From CAXMST01 sp963700785 (GTDB lineage Bacteria; Actinomycetota; Thermoleophilia; Solirubrobacterales; 70-9): a DNA stretch of 27,788 nucleotides. Location of the stretch: the NCBI GenBank assembly GCA_963700785.1, contig CAVOYZ010000022.1, positions 1-27,788 on the forward strand. Reading direction: 5' to 3'. This document shows, one piece after another, positions 16,235-24,008 of the stretch; position 1 is the first letter of the stretch, and each line of letters opens with the position of its first letter. Below the pieces are notes generated by a model, which did not search any database, was not told the DNA's origin, and was given only the letters and a program-made list of their open reading frames with translations. Made by a program: the position numbers and the translations under genes.

Positions 16235-17422
16235 TCACGGAAGCGGGGCGCCGAGCGCATGAGCGATCACGCCGGCCGCGGCGGCGGCGAGCAGCGTCAG
16301 GACGACGCCGCGGCGGAGCGGGAACAGGAGCAGCGCGGCGGCCGCGAGCACGGCGAGTTGCCAGGCCTCCCCGAGCGCGGTCGTCAGCGGGATCGAGACG
16401 CCGAGGATCGCGCCGATCGCAGCCGGCCCGGCGCCGTCGAGAAAGGCGCGGGCGCGCGGATCGCCCCTGACCGCGTCGAAGCGGGAGCCGCCGAGGAGGA
16501 TGAACGCGAACGACGGCACGAACGCGAACCCGGCGGCGAGCAGCGCCCCGCCGACGCCGCCGGCCGCGTAGCCGACCACCGCGACCGTGTGTACGACCGG
16601 CCCCGGCGTGATCTGCCCGAGCGCGACCGCGTTGAGGAAGTCGGCCTCGGTCATCCACCCGTAGTCGACGGCGTCGGCCTGCATCAGCGGGATGATCACG
16701 AAGCCACCTCCGTAGCTGAGCGCGCCGACCTTGAACGCGACCCAGGCCAGCGCCCCGACCCCGCCGGTCGCGGCGACGACCGCGGCCAGCAGCGGCCAGG
16801 CGAGGAGCATCGCCCCGCGCGGCCGCGCCCGTGCCCGGCGGCGCCAGAGGATCTCGGCGAAGCCGCAGGCGAGGAGGACGAGCACCAGCCACGGCGCGAT
16901 CGTCGCCGCGGCGAGGCCGCCGGCGACCGCGTAGGCGAGCCAACGGGTACGGCGGTCGGCGGCGCGCGCCCAGCTCGGGCCGACCAGGTCGACACCGGCC
17001 CGCAGCGCGACGGCCGCCACCGCGGCCCCGGCTCCCGCCCCCGCGGCGAGCACGAGCTCCGGCGGCGCGGAGGCCAGGAACAGGGCCGAGAGCGCAATGA
17101 TCGCGACCAGCCCGGGGACGATGAAGGCGAGGCCGCCGACGATCGCACCGGCGGCGCCGCGCAGCCTCCAGCCGCTGAAGATCGCGAGCTGCGTCGAGGC
17201 CGGGCCCGGGAGCAGGTTGGTGGTCGCGATCGCGTCCTCGAACTCCGCCTCCCCGATCCAGCGGTAGCGGTCGACGAGCCGCTCGCGCAGCATCGCGATG
17301 TGGACTGGAGGCCCGCCGAACCCGAGCACGCCGATCCGGCCCCACTCCCGCAGCAGCCGCCCGAGCGTCACCTCGGCTACAGCCGGGGCCTGGCCCGGCG
17401 GGCCCTCCGAATGCGCACCCAT
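16235..17422 (-). CDS. chrA: Chromate transporter, two-domain CHR family
   Basis: A 395-aa membrane protein made of two CHR halves, as in long-chain ChrA. The first half has GFGGPP (34-39), then HIAMLRERLVDRYRWI and NLLPGPASTQLAI. The second half repeats the pattern with FKVGALSYGGGFVIIPLMQ, WMTEADFLNAVALGQITPGP and VVHTVAVVGY. About ten or more hydrophobic segments are present. CHR proteins export chromate (CrO4 2-) using the proton gradient; in organisms without chromate exposure the physiological anion may be another oxyanion. The ATG at 17422 is the first start before the conserved N-terminus. No good Shine-Dalgarno is seen, so the transcript may be leaderless. The gene is divergent from the SRPBCC gene at 17519. 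Confidence 0.93.
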   Translation of the reverse strand: MGAHSEGPPGQAPAVAEVTLGRLLREWGRIGVLGFGGPPVHIAMLRERLVDRYRWIGEAEFEDAIATTNLLPGPASTQLAIFSGWRLRGAAGAIVGGLAFIVPGLVAIIALSALFLASAPPELVLAAGAGAGAAVAAVALRAGVDLVGPSWARAADRRTRWLAYAVAGGLAAATIAPWLVLVLLACGFAEILWRRRARARPRGAMLLAWPLLAAVVAATGGVGALAWVAFKVGALSYGGGFVIIPLMQADAVDYGWMTEADFLNAVALGQITPGPVVHTVAVVGYAAGGVGGALLAAGFAFVPSFAFILLGGSRFDAVRGDPRARAFLDGAGPAAIGAILGVSIPLTTALGEAWQLAVLAAAALLLFPLRRGVVLTLLAAAAAGVIAHALGAPLP

Positions 17423-17518
17423 TCGGGAAATCTATGCGCGAGGCCGGGCGAGCCGGTAAAGAACCGGATACCGGGCCGGAGGCGCTCGCGGGCTAGGATC
17501 CGCCACCGGGGCCGATCG

Positions 17519-18061
17519 ATGGGCGAACGCGCCGCACAAGCAGGCCGGGGATTCAGATGGCCGGTTGGGATCACGCAACCGATCGCCGCACCGGCGGCGG
17601 AGGTATGGGCGGCGATCTCGATGCCCGCGAACCTCGAGCCGTGCCACCCGTTCTGCGCACAGAACCCGGTCTCGGTCTGGCCGGGCCCCGAGTCCCGCGA
17701 TGAGATCCACTACCTCAGTGGCTGGGTCTACGAACGCAGGTTCAGCCGATGGATCGACGGCGTCGGCTACGAGCTCGAGATCGGCGCCCGCGGCGAGAGG
17801 ACCTCTCACGTCTCGTGGCGGGTCGAGCCCGTCGAGCCGTCGGCCTCCACGCTCTCGATCACCGTGTATCCGCATGTCGTCCAGGGCGTTCCGATAGCGC
17901 TCCGCTGGCTACCCCACATCGCCTACGTGAGGCCGATGCTGAGCAGGTACCTTTCGTCGGTGGTGCGGGGCTTCGAGTGGTACGTGACCCGGGCCGAGCC
18001 GGTGCCGCGGAACCAGTTCGGTTCGCACCCGTGGTTCTCCGAGCCTCGTCGAGCCGACTAG
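17519..18061 (+). CDS. SRPBCC-family (START-like) protein
   Basis: A 180-aa protein resembling polyketide-cyclase/START-like SRPBCC proteins, which form a helix-grip fold with a hydrophobic pocket. The N-terminal ITQPIAAPAAEVWAAISMP is the usual first strand and helix (family pattern 'I.AP...VW..I..P..'). Alternating strands follow, such as SRWIDGVGYELEIG, SHVSWRVEPVEPS and STLSITVYPHV, with a C-terminal long helix LSRYLSSVVRGFEWYVT. The ligand cannot be inferred. The ATG at 17519 lacks a strong ribosome site. A basic protein gene follows 14 bp downstream and may be translationally linked. Confidence 0.8.
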   Translation: MGERAAQAGRGFRWPVGITQPIAAPAAEVWAAISMPANLEPCHPFCAQNPVSVWPGPESRDEIHYLSGWVYERRFSRWIDGVGYELEIGARGERTSHVSWRVEPVEPSASTLSITVYPHVVQGVPIALRWLPHIAYVRPMLSRYLSSVVRGFEWYVTRAEPVPRNQFGSHPWFSEPRRAD

Positions 18062-18075
18062 GCCCCGACAAGGCG

Positions 18076-18453
18076 GTGACGGCCAAGGGTGGTTGGTCGG
18101 TCGAGCAGCTGTTCTCGGGCGTCAAGGGCGGCAGCATGAAGGTCGCCAAGAACCGCAAGACGATCAAGAAGCTGACGATCAAGTACTCCGACGACAGCAG
18201 GGATGCGTGCGGGAGGAAGGCGACGATCAAGGGGCTCAAGGTCAAGTCCTTCAAGCAGGCGGGCGGGCGCTACGCCTACGCCAAGCTGCCGAAGAAGACG
18301 GGCCTGTTCGAGCCGAAGCCGACGAAGTTCAAGGCCGGCGGCAAGCGCAGGCGCGGCAAGCTGATGCTGCTGTTCGACCAGTCGGGCAAGCTCGCCGAAA
18401 CGGCCCGGATCGAGTACGGGTCCTGCATCGCCAACTTCCTCGTCCGCAAGTAG
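18076..18453 (+). CDS. Basic small protein of unknown function, possibly 5'-truncated
   Basis: A 125-aa lysine/arginine-rich product if the GTG at 18076 is used. It has regions LFSGVKGGSMKVAKNRKTIK, IKYSDDSRDACGRKATIKG and FDQSGKLAETARIEYGSCIA, and two cysteines. Similar beta-rich basic repeats often occur in secreted proteins of Thermoleophilia, normally after a signal peptide. None is present here, because the sequence directly upstream is the SRPBCC gene. The gene may thus have lost its 5' end, or may be a cytoplasmic protein coupled to its neighbour 14 bp upstream. A good hairpin terminator follows. The start is uncertain. Confidence 0.6.
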   Translation: MTAKGGWSVEQLFSGVKGGSMKVAKNRKTIKKLTIKYSDDSRDACGRKATIKGLKVKSFKQAGGRYAYAKLPKKTGLFEPKPTKFKAGGKRRRGKLMLLFDQSGKLAETARIEYGSCIANFLVRK

Positions 18454-18458
18454 CGGCC

Positions 18459-18476
18459 GGGGGCGTTGCGGCCCCC
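18459..18476 (+). terminator. Hairpin terminator after 18076-18453
   Basis: GGGGGC (18459-18464) pairs with GCCCCC (18471-18476) over a 6-nt loop and is followed by TGTTAGT, six bases past the stop codon. This is a plausible intrinsic terminator. Confidence 0.55.
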
Positions 18477-18527
18477 TGTTAGTCGTCCCAACTGCGCTAC
18501 GGTCCGGCTGAGGATTTCGTCACTACC

Positions 18528-19163
18528 GTGCCCCGAATCAGCGAACAGCGGCAATCCCCCCGCCGAATCAACTCCGCACACGTGCTCGCCTTCATCGCGC
18601 TGCTGATCGCGCTCGGCGGCTCCGCCTACGCCCTGAAGAGGAACTCCGTCAGCTCGAAGCAGGTCAAGAACGAGAGCCTTACAGGCAAGGACGTCAAGAA
18701 CGACTCGCTGAAGGGCAAGGACGTCCGCGAGCAGTCGCTCAGCGAAGTGCCGGCCGCCGCCGCCGTGAACGGCCAGCGGGTCGCGGCGGTCTCGCGCGGG
18801 CTGCAGGCCGGCGCCGGACCCACTGTCGTGTTCGACGGCGCCGGCCTAAAGGTCCTCGCCTCCTGCAGCGCGCTCTCCGATATCTCCGTGAAGGCGACGA
18901 CAAGCCGGGCAGACGGCTCGATCGCCGCAACGGTCTCGGGCGAGGGCAACCCGTCCGAGGGCGACCCGAAGACCAACTTCCTCGACAACGGCGACTTCGA
19001 TGCGGGCGTGGACTTCGACCTGCTCGACGGGACCGGCGGAAACATCGGATTGATCGAGTTCGTGTACAGGGCCAAGGACGGGACCGTGGCGTCGGGCCTA
19101 CTGACGACCGACGAGCTCGGCGTCGCGCCGTGCACGATCGGCGGGCACGTGCTCTACGGCTGA
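18528..19163 (+). CDS. N-terminally anchored protein with NSV/KQVKN-type repeats
   Basis: A 211-aa protein starting at the GTG at 18528. A short basic N-terminus (RQSPRRINSAH) is followed by one membrane segment, VLAFIALLIALGGSAYAL (residues 18-35). A degenerate repeat of about 10-11 residues comes next: NSVSSKQVKNESL, TGKDVKNDSL, KGKDVREQSL. This architecture is common in Solirubrobacterales and related Thermoleophilia, where the repeat is usually written as NSVGSKQLKN..L. The C-terminal 140 residues look beta-rich with two cysteines (SCSALSD, APCTIGG) and are probably outside the membrane. Function is unknown; surface or stalk roles are guesses. No strong ribosome site is seen upstream, so initiation may be leaderless. 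Confidence 0.82.
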   Translation: MPRISEQRQSPRRINSAHVLAFIALLIALGGSAYALKRNSVSSKQVKNESLTGKDVKNDSLKGKDVREQSLSEVPAAAAVNGQRVAAVSRGLQAGAGPTVVFDGAGLKVLASCSALSDISVKATTSRADGSIAATVSGEGNPSEGDPKTNFLDNGDFDAGVDFDLLDGTGGNIGLIEFVYRAKDGTVASGLLTTDELGVAPCTIGGHVLYG

Positions 19164-19788
19164 TCGAAGACGGCGACGTCCTCGCCCGCCTCAGAGGCCG
19201 ATCCGGGCGCGTCCCGTAGAAGCGTCAGGGGGACGGGCGGCGGCGGTCCCAGAGGCGCGCGCACCTCCTCGCCGAGCGCCCGATCGCTCGGGTTCCAGGG
19301 ATTCATGCGGCAGCTAAGGAATGTAGGGCTGAGCACGCTGCGACCACAAGTACCCCCACGCAGCGCCAGCAAGCACGAGGGAGGGAATCGTCTGATCCCA
19401 CGGCAGCCAAGCCGGCTGGCAAGGTGTGTGCCACTCGTTGTTAGGGGAGTCGGCCTGGAAGCCAAGACCCTGACAGCGGCCGTGCGGTGCAACGAGGCCA
19501 GATGGCCCCATGAGTGCCGGTTGAGTGCCAGTCCCGCTCGCTCTCCGACGGTTCTGAGCGGTCTCGAGCGGTCTACCGACTCCGGTCTTCCAACCCCGCC
19601 CGCCAGCCGCTTCCAGCCTGAACGAGACGAATCCGGCCTATCTACGGAGGGGGAGGCACGGCGAGGACGAGATCGTCGCGGCGGTCGAGGTCTTCCGCAG
19701 TCGGAAGCAGCGCAGCGCGTGAACTGCCATGCCGCCGCTTCGGGGCGAAACGCGGGAGATGCGGCGCGGGACACGGAGAAGGCAAAGA
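19164..19788. other. Gene-poor stretch at the edge of the accessory region
   Basis: About 625 bp with no convincing gene. Open frames exist on both strands (19305-19841 plus, 19154-19774 minus), but they have Arg/Ser/Pro-rich shadow composition and no ribosome site or recognisable family. The part from 19516 holds an attachment-site-like module (annotated separately). The rest, 19164-19515, shows nothing recognisable. Confidence 0.6.
19516..19656. repeat. Attachment-site-like module A with short tRNA-Ser end remnant
   Basis: In order this holds GCCGGTT and GCCAGTC 11 bp apart (19516, 19527), then 22 bp, then the double arm GAGCGGTCTCGAGCGGTC (19556-19573). Exactly 55 bp follow, then GAATCCGGC (19629-19637), 4 bp, and CTACGGAGGGGGAGG (19642-19656). 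The last element is the 3' end of a minus-strand tRNA-Ser acceptor arm. Sequence then departs from the tRNA (CACGGCG), so only about 12 nt of tRNA remain. All spacings match module D at the window's right end. Confidence 0.72.
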
Positions 19789-19814
19789 GAAGGGCGCCCT
19801 CTCGGACGCCCTTC
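19789..19814 (-). terminator. Intrinsic terminator of the 88-aa secreted protein gene
   Basis: GAAGGGCG (19789-19796) pairs with CGCCCTTC (19807-19814), loop 10 nt. On the minus strand the stem is followed by a T-rich run (TCTTTGCCTT). It lies 24 bp past the stop at 19838. Confidence 0.7.
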
Positions 19815-19837
19815 CCGAACCTTCGGTGCTGCGGCCT

Positions 19838-20104
19838 CTAGCTGTCGCCGTTGGCGCAGCCGTGAATCGCGAGCGAACCCTCGGTGTTCACGAACGAGTA
19901 CGCGCCGGGCTTGAGTCCGACCGCCTTTGCGTGCTGTCCCTGCGAAAAGCCGGGAGTGAGCGACGACACGACCTGCCCGTAGCTGGCCCCGCCGCACGCG
20001 GTCTTGATCACCTGACCGGGCGCGGCGTCCTTCCCTGCAAACGCCGTGGCCGGTGCGAGTGCCATCACGGCTGCCGCTGCAGTAGCAGCTATTAGCTTCC
20101 TCAT
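19838..20104 (-). CDS. Small secreted protein of unknown function
   Basis: An 88-aa protein with a clear Sec signal peptide: MRKLIAATAAAAVMALAPATAFA, with cleavage expected after AFA at residue 23. The mature part of about 65 residues is Gly/Ser-rich with two cysteines (TACGGAS and IHGCANG), probably one disulfide. The ATG at 20104 has an AAAGGAGGG ribosome site at good distance; the frame is open 17 codons further upstream without one. Its signal peptide and its leader (CCGTTCGATCC ahead of the ribosome site) resemble those of the gene at 26655-27161, although the mature parts differ. An intrinsic terminator follows. Function is unknown. Confidence 0.8.
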   Translation of the reverse strand: MRKLIAATAAAAVMALAPATAFAGKDAAPGQVIKTACGGASYGQVVSSLTPGFSQGQHAKAVGLKPGAYSFVNTEGSLAIHGCANGDS

Positions 20105-20392
20105 GGCTGTCCCTCCTTTGGGATCGAACGGTTCCCCCTGGCGCGACGGTACCAACGAGCCGAGGTTTGAGTCGGCAGGTGCGGGGTGTCTACGCGTTCA
20201 CGGGGCCGATCGGTTCGCGCGGGCGCGTAGCATCGCCCCGGTCCAAGGGGCCAGAACCACAGTCCGATGAAGACGTCATCTCGGGGCACGAAGCCACGTC
20301 GCCTCGGCGGCGGGGCCTATCTCCGGTCACCTCAGTCGGCCTTTGACCAGGTCACCGCATGGGACCGGTTCCCTACCCCTAAGCTCGACCGA

Positions 20393-20624
20393 GAGCGGTC
20401 TCAGGCGGTCAGCCGAAGTCCGTCTACACAAACTGGTTCGTCCCCCATTTCGGCCTGACCAACCCGAATCCGGCTCACCTACGGAGGGGGAGGGATTCGA
20501 ACCCTCGATACGCCGAAAAGACGTATAACGGTTTTCGAGACCAGCAGCGGTATCGATCGATCCCGCTTGGATAAGCGGTTTCTCAGCCTTTCAAGGCGGC
20601 TGGGTGCCAGTCTGCGGGCCAATC
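20393..20624. repeat. Attachment-site-like module B
   Basis: The left arm GAGCGGTCTCAGGCGGTC (20393-20410) is followed after exactly 55 bp by GAATCCGGC (20466-20474), 4 bp, and CTACGG leading into the tRNA-Ser 3' fragment (20482-20542). To the right, 63 bp after the fragment, come GCCAGTC (20606) and GCCAATC (20618), 12 bp apart. The 63-bp stretch includes an AAGCGGTTTCT block and CCGCTT/AAGCGG dyad shared with module C. Confidence 0.75.
20482..20542 (-). pseudogene. Displaced 3' fragment of tRNA-Ser(CGA), copy B
   Basis: On the minus strand this reads as a tRNA-Ser from the anticodon arm onward. It has GGT, the loop CTCGAAA (anticodon CGA) and ACC, then a long class-II variable arm (ATACG...CGTAT), the T-arm GAGGG-TTCGAAT-CCCTC, and the acceptor 3' strand CCCCTCC with discriminator G. 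There is no matching GGAGGGG, D-arm or 5' half upstream, so it is not a functional tRNA. The identity block breaks in the anticodon stem, as expected for integrases that cross over at the anticodon loop. It is 100% identical to 24402-24462. Confidence 0.85.
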
Positions 20625-20724
20625 CCGGGGATTCCCCGGCGTCCCCCAGCCTAGATGGCTGAGCCCGACCAAGACGGCCGATATGCTCAGGCCACCGCAT
20701 ACCCGAAGACCCAGGGAGGACGAG

Positions 20725-22515
20725 ATGGGAGTTGGATTGCGCGCACGCGGGCCGGCCAACGGTAGGTCCGAGCGCAGCCGGACGCGCGTTCAGGCTCCCG
20801 CCGAGCGGCGCGTCGCCTCGGCGGTGCTGGCGGTGGTCGCGGCAAGCCTCCTCGCGGCCCTCGCGGCATCCCCGGTCGAGGCCCGGAATGCCTACGTCGC
20901 CAACGCAAACGACAACGACGTCGGGGTGATCGACACCACCACCGATACGAACCTCGGGACGCTGATCTCCGTCGACTTACGCCCTCGATCGGTCGCGATC
21001 ACCCCGAGCGGGGAACGCGCCTACGTTGCCAACACGATCGGCGACAGCGTCTCGGTGATCGATACCGCGACGAACAGCAAGATCGGGACCGACATCGCGG
21101 TCGGCGCCGAACCGTCAGCGATCGCGATCACCCCCGACGGCGCCCGCGCCTACGTCGTGAACCTGGATGATGGCGACGTCTCGGTGATCGACACCACTAC
21201 GAACAGCAAGATCGGGACCGACATTCCGGTCGGCAGCCAACCGGGCGCGATCGCGATCACCCCCGACGGTAAGAGCGCCTACGTCGTCAACAATGACAGC
21301 GACGAAGTCTCGGTAATCGATACGGCCACCAACGCAAACCTCAACAGCGACATCGCGGTCGGCGATCTCCCCTTTGCGATCGCCATCACCCCGGACGGCA
21401 AGCGCGCCTACGTGGCCAATGCGGGCGACAACGACGTCTCGGTGATCGATACCGCTGCCAACGTGAATCTCGGGATTGACATCGCGGTCGGCCTTTTCCC
21501 AACCGAAGTCGCAGTCACCCCTGACGGCAAGACCGCCTATGTCGTCAATAACGACAGCGACGAAGTCTCGGTCATCGATACGGCCACCAACACGACGCTT
21601 CCCACCGGCATCGCGGTTGGAGGGGAGGACCCGATAGCAGCCGCGATCACCCCCGACGGCAAGCGGGTCTACGTCGTCAACGGCGCATTCGAGAGCGCGC
21701 CCTTCGAGGTGCCGGGCAGCGTCTCGGTGATCAGCACTGCGACGAACACGATCGATCCAGCCGATGACATCCTGGTCGGTAACAACCCGCTCGGCATCGC
21801 GATCACCCCCAACCAACCCCCGCAGGCGGCGCTCTCAGCCTCCCGCGACGCAACAGCCGCCGCCAACGGCGAGAAGTTCACCGCCGAGGTTGGCGAGTCG
21901 GTGAGCTTCGACGGATCAGCGTCAGCCGACCCCGACGGCGAGATCGCCACCTACGCCTGGGACTTCGGCGACGGCGAGCAGGTGGCGGATGGCCCGGCGC
22001 AGACCCACGCCTACACCGCTCCCGGCACCTACACCGCCACCCTGAAGCTGACCGACGATGAGGGCTGCTCAACCGAGTTCGTCTTCACCGGCCAGACCGC
22101 CTCCTGCAACGGCTCCGATGTCGCCGAGGCAAGCCAGAAGGTCAAGGTCTTGGGCGCCCCGAAGCTGAAGCTTCGGGCGAAGTCCAAGCAGAAGCCGGAT
22201 GCGCTGAAGCTGAAGGCAAGCTGCGGCGAGCTTCCCTGCGAGGCGAAGCTGAGCGGCAAGGCGAAGCTGCCGCGCAAGGGCAAGAAGGCCAAGAGCTACA
22301 AGCTGAAGACGAAGACGGTCTCGGTCAAGGAGGGCAAGACCAAGACGGTCAAGCTCAAGTTCAAGAACCAGAGCAGGTCGGTCAAGAAGATCAGCAAGCT
22401 GCTCAAGAAGGACAATGAGGCCCGCAAGCGCAACAAGCTCGTCGTCAAGGTGAAGGCGACGGGTCCGGCGGGCGGGACCGACAAGGACAAGCAGAAGATC
22501 AAGCTGGAACGCTAG
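20725..22515 (+). CDS. Secreted YVTN beta-propeller + PKD + Lys-rich tail protein (paralogue 1)
   Basis: A 596-aa exported protein. The N-terminus has a basic stretch and a hydrophobic signal core (SAVLAVVAASLLAALAA, about residues 31-47) with probable cleavage near VEA. Residues about 54-360 form seven YVTN-type blades of about 42 aa, each with a '(A/V)YV(A/V)N...SVIDT...G.DI.VG..P..IAITPDG' pattern; this fits a seven-bladed propeller. A PKD domain follows (about 365-460, WDFGDG motif, GTYTATLKLTDDEG). The last 120 residues are Lys-rich and beta-like with a Cys pair (SCGELPC). Such proteins are surface or extracellular, probably for binding or adhesion; the exact role is unknown. The ATG at 20725 has AGGGAGGA upstream. 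The gene begins about 100 bp right of module B arms. Confidence 0.88.
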   Translation: MGVGLRARGPANGRSERSRTRVQAPAERRVASAVLAVVAASLLAALAASPVEARNAYVANANDNDVGVIDTTTDTNLGTLISVDLRPRSVAITPSGERAYVANTIGDSVSVIDTATNSKIGTDIAVGAEPSAIAITPDGARAYVVNLDDGDVSVIDTTTNSKIGTDIPVGSQPGAIAITPDGKSAYVVNNDSDEVSVIDTATNANLNSDIAVGDLPFAIAITPDGKRAYVANAGDNDVSVIDTAANVNLGIDIAVGLFPTEVAVTPDGKTAYVVNNDSDEVSVIDTATNTTLPTGIAVGGEDPIAAAITPDGKRVYVVNGAFESAPFEVPGSVSVISTATNTIDPADDILVGNNPLGIAITPNQPPQAALSASRDATAAANGEKFTAEVGESVSFDGSASADPDGEIATYAWDFGDGEQVADGPAQTHAYTAPGTYTATLKLTDDEGCSTEFVFTGQTASCNGSDVAEASQKVKVLGAPKLKLRAKSKQKPDALKLKASCGELPCEAKLSGKAKLPRKGKKAKSYKLKTKTVSVKEGKTKTVKLKFKNQSRSVKKISKLLKKDNEARKRNKLVVKVKATGPAGGTDKDKQKIKLER

Positions 22516-22765
22516 AGGCGCGGGAGCGAACGTCTCCCCTCCTCAACCCCGACCCGCCGATCCGAGAGCCTGCCCGGTCGATAGGAGACGAGGCCGCAGA
22601 AGGGCGCTCGCGAGACAGCCTCACCGCACGAGGACGACGATCCCGAGGGCCTTAGCTGCTGGCTCTGGCCAGCCTGATGACTACGCAGTAGATTGGTTGC
22701 GATCTCGATGGACCGGAGCCGACGACTAGCCTACGGTCGGTCCGCAACCTCACGAAGGAGTCCCG

Positions 22766-23143
22766 ATGCCGCCCAAGACAGCCACCAAGTCCCGTACTGC
22801 CAAACCGAAGGCGACCAAAGCCCGCAAGCCCCAATCGACTGCGAAGAAGGCCGACAGGCCGGTCGACCGCCTCGACCAGGCGATCGCTGCGGCCCAGGAT
22901 GCGCTCAAGGACCTGCGCGGCGATCTCAGCCGGGGCCAGAAGGACCTGGTCAAGGATGTCGACAAGACGCTCAAGGATGCGCGCGGCAACCTGCGCCGGG
23001 TGCGGAAGACGCTCGTCAAGGACCTCGAGGAGGTCGGCCAGAAGCTGAGCGGCAAGAGCAGCGCCACCAAGCGCAAGCCTGCCGCGAAGCGGAAGACGAA
23101 GACGAGCGCCTCGAAGGCAAAGACGAGCCGGACCAAGAAGTAG
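22766..23143 (+). CDS. Histone-H1-like Lys/Ala-rich basic protein
   Basis: A 125-aa very basic protein with disordered Lys/Ala/Thr/Pro-rich ends (KSRTAKPKATKARK at the N-terminus; KRKPAAKRKTKTSASKAKT at the C-terminus). A central amphipathic helix is rich in Asp, Leu and Lys (DRLDQAIAAAQDALKDLRGD, then KDVDKTLKDARGNLRRVRK). The composition resembles bacterial H1-like nucleoid proteins or the tails of actinobacterial HU, but the core is not HU. DNA binding is inferred from charge only; a phasin-like or membrane-associated helical protein is an alternative. GAAGGAG lies 6-8 bases before the ATG at 22766. Confidence 0.75.
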   Translation: MPPKTATKSRTAKPKATKARKPQSTAKKADRPVDRLDQAIAAAQDALKDLRGDLSRGQKDLVKDVDKTLKDARGNLRRVRKTLVKDLEEVGQKLSGKSSATKRKPAAKRKTKTSASKAKTSRTKK

Positions 23144-23173
23144 GCAAGCTGCCGAAGGACAGCGCTCGCCCGG

Positions 23174-23503
23174 CTAAGCGAGCCGCTGCCGGGCCCGCGC
23201 CACGACGGCGGGGGAGGTGCCGCAGGCGCGCGCAATCACCTGGTTGCGATGGTCGGCGGCGCGCCCGATCTCGAATTCGATGGTCCCTGCTTTGCGGGCG
23301 CGGGCACGACCCTCGCGTGACGTCGATGTGCCCACCGCTTGGACCGCCGCTTCACCAGCGAGCGCGCGACGGCATGCGAGGCAAAAGACCGCGTCGTTCT
23401 CCTCGGCCCAGGTCGTCGGCAGGCCGCAAGACCCGGACTCCGGCATCCATCGAGAAGTGACCTCGCAGCGGTCGCACCTCCATTCGGTCACGTCGGGGGC
23501 CAC
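23174..23503 (-). CDS. Zinc-ribbon / helix-turn-helix small protein
   Basis: A 109-aa protein with two CxxC pairs, WRCDRCEV (residues 9-14) and VFCLACRRAL (about 39-48), which would bind one Zn2+. An acidic/aromatic linker (TWAEENDA) lies between them. The C-terminal half is basic and ends in a helix-turn-helix-like segment (NQVIARACGTSPAVVARARQ), where the CGTSP turn is typical of a recognition-helix start. It is probably a small DNA-binding regulator. The GTG at 23503 lies two bases after the stop of the upstream minus-strand gene, so the two form an operon; a GTG four codons inside is an alternative start. Confidence 0.72.
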   Translation of the reverse strand: MAPDVTEWRCDRCEVTSRWMPESGSCGLPTTWAEENDAVFCLACRRALAGEAAVQAVGTSTSREGRARARKAGTIEFEIGRAADHRNQVIARACGTSPAVVARARQRLA

Positions 23504-23505
23504 GC

Positions 23506-23772
23506 TCAGTCGAGTCGCGGATCGGTCCGGGGCATGCTTTCGTCGACGTCGGGAGCGGTCCGCTCCTCGAGAGCCGCTTGGGCGCGGCCTAGCCGGGATT
23601 CGGCTAGGTCGCGGGCCTGCTCCAGCTCCCGAAGCCGGGTGAAACTGGTCAGCGTTGGTCCGTACGTCTTCGCCTTGTACAGGTCATAGCGTTCGCCCGC
23701 GTATCGCGCCGCGGCGGCGAGCTCCGACGTCTGTTGCGTTCGTCGCCGAGCCGTCTCAATCGCAGTCTTCAT
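23506..23772 (-). CDS. Small helical protein in operon with the zinc-ribbon gene
   Basis: An 88-aa, mostly helical charged protein of unknown function. Two helices are visible: TAIETARRRTQQTSELAAAA and LRELEQARDLAESRLGRAQA. They are separated by a Tyr-rich turn (ERYDLYKAKTYGPTLTSF), and a short acidic tail follows. The ATG at 23772 is preferred over the 128-codon open frame because the upstream residues are low-complexity. The downstream zinc-ribbon gene begins two bases after its stop, suggesting coupled translation. No family was recognised. Confidence 0.65.
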   Translation of the reverse strand: MKTAIETARRRTQQTSELAAAARYAGERYDLYKAKTYGPTLTSFTRLRELEQARDLAESRLGRAQAALEERTAPDVDESMPRTDPRLD

Positions 23773-24008
23773 TGCCGGTGCCCCTGGCGCCCCTCGGAGT
23801 GCAGCAATGCTCGACGGGCGAAGGGCGTGGGCTCGGCGGGCAAGAACGAAGCTTACTCCCCGGTCCCCATCCAGGTTCGTCCCGGGGCCCACCAGAGGAG
23901 CAGCGCCGAGGTCATCTTTCGCCAGCGCAGTCGGCTGGTATCGGACCCATGAGCGCCATGATGATCGCGAACAGCACTGGCTCAGGATCTAGGTTTGCGC
24001 GCGGACGG

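Larger units (their letters stand above)
19645..20481. mobile_element. Putative tRNA-Ser-targeted cassette A-B (decayed)
   Basis: The interval between module A and the tRNA-Ser fragment of module B is about 0.84 kb, bounded by tRNA 3'-end sequence in direct orientation. It contains one small secreted-protein gene (19838-20104). Its right end has the double AGCGGTC arm; its left end lacks the arms seen right of B and C, so it is probably truncated. No recombinase gene is present. The element interpretation is inferred from the repeat layout. Confidence 0.45.

Noticed and set aside
19154..19841. Coding frames on both strands around 19154-19841
   Set aside because: No ribosome site or recognisable family, and they overlap an attachment module and a terminator. 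A 50-aa minus frame (19154-19306) is possible but unsupported.
20482..20542. Functional tRNA-Ser
   Set aside because: No 5' acceptor strand (GGAGGGG), D-arm or left half of the anticodon stem is present upstream on the minus strand here or at 24402-24462.
20479..20700. Small proteins ending in VSKTVIRLFGVSRVRIPPPP (also at 24399-24770)
   Set aside because: This peptide is a translation of the tRNA-Ser 3' fragment, not a gene.
20880..21800. CRISPR-like or tandem-repeat array (also 24780-25690)
   Set aside because: The roughly 120-bp periodicity is codon-phased YVTN blades with degenerate sequence, not identical repeats with unique spacers.
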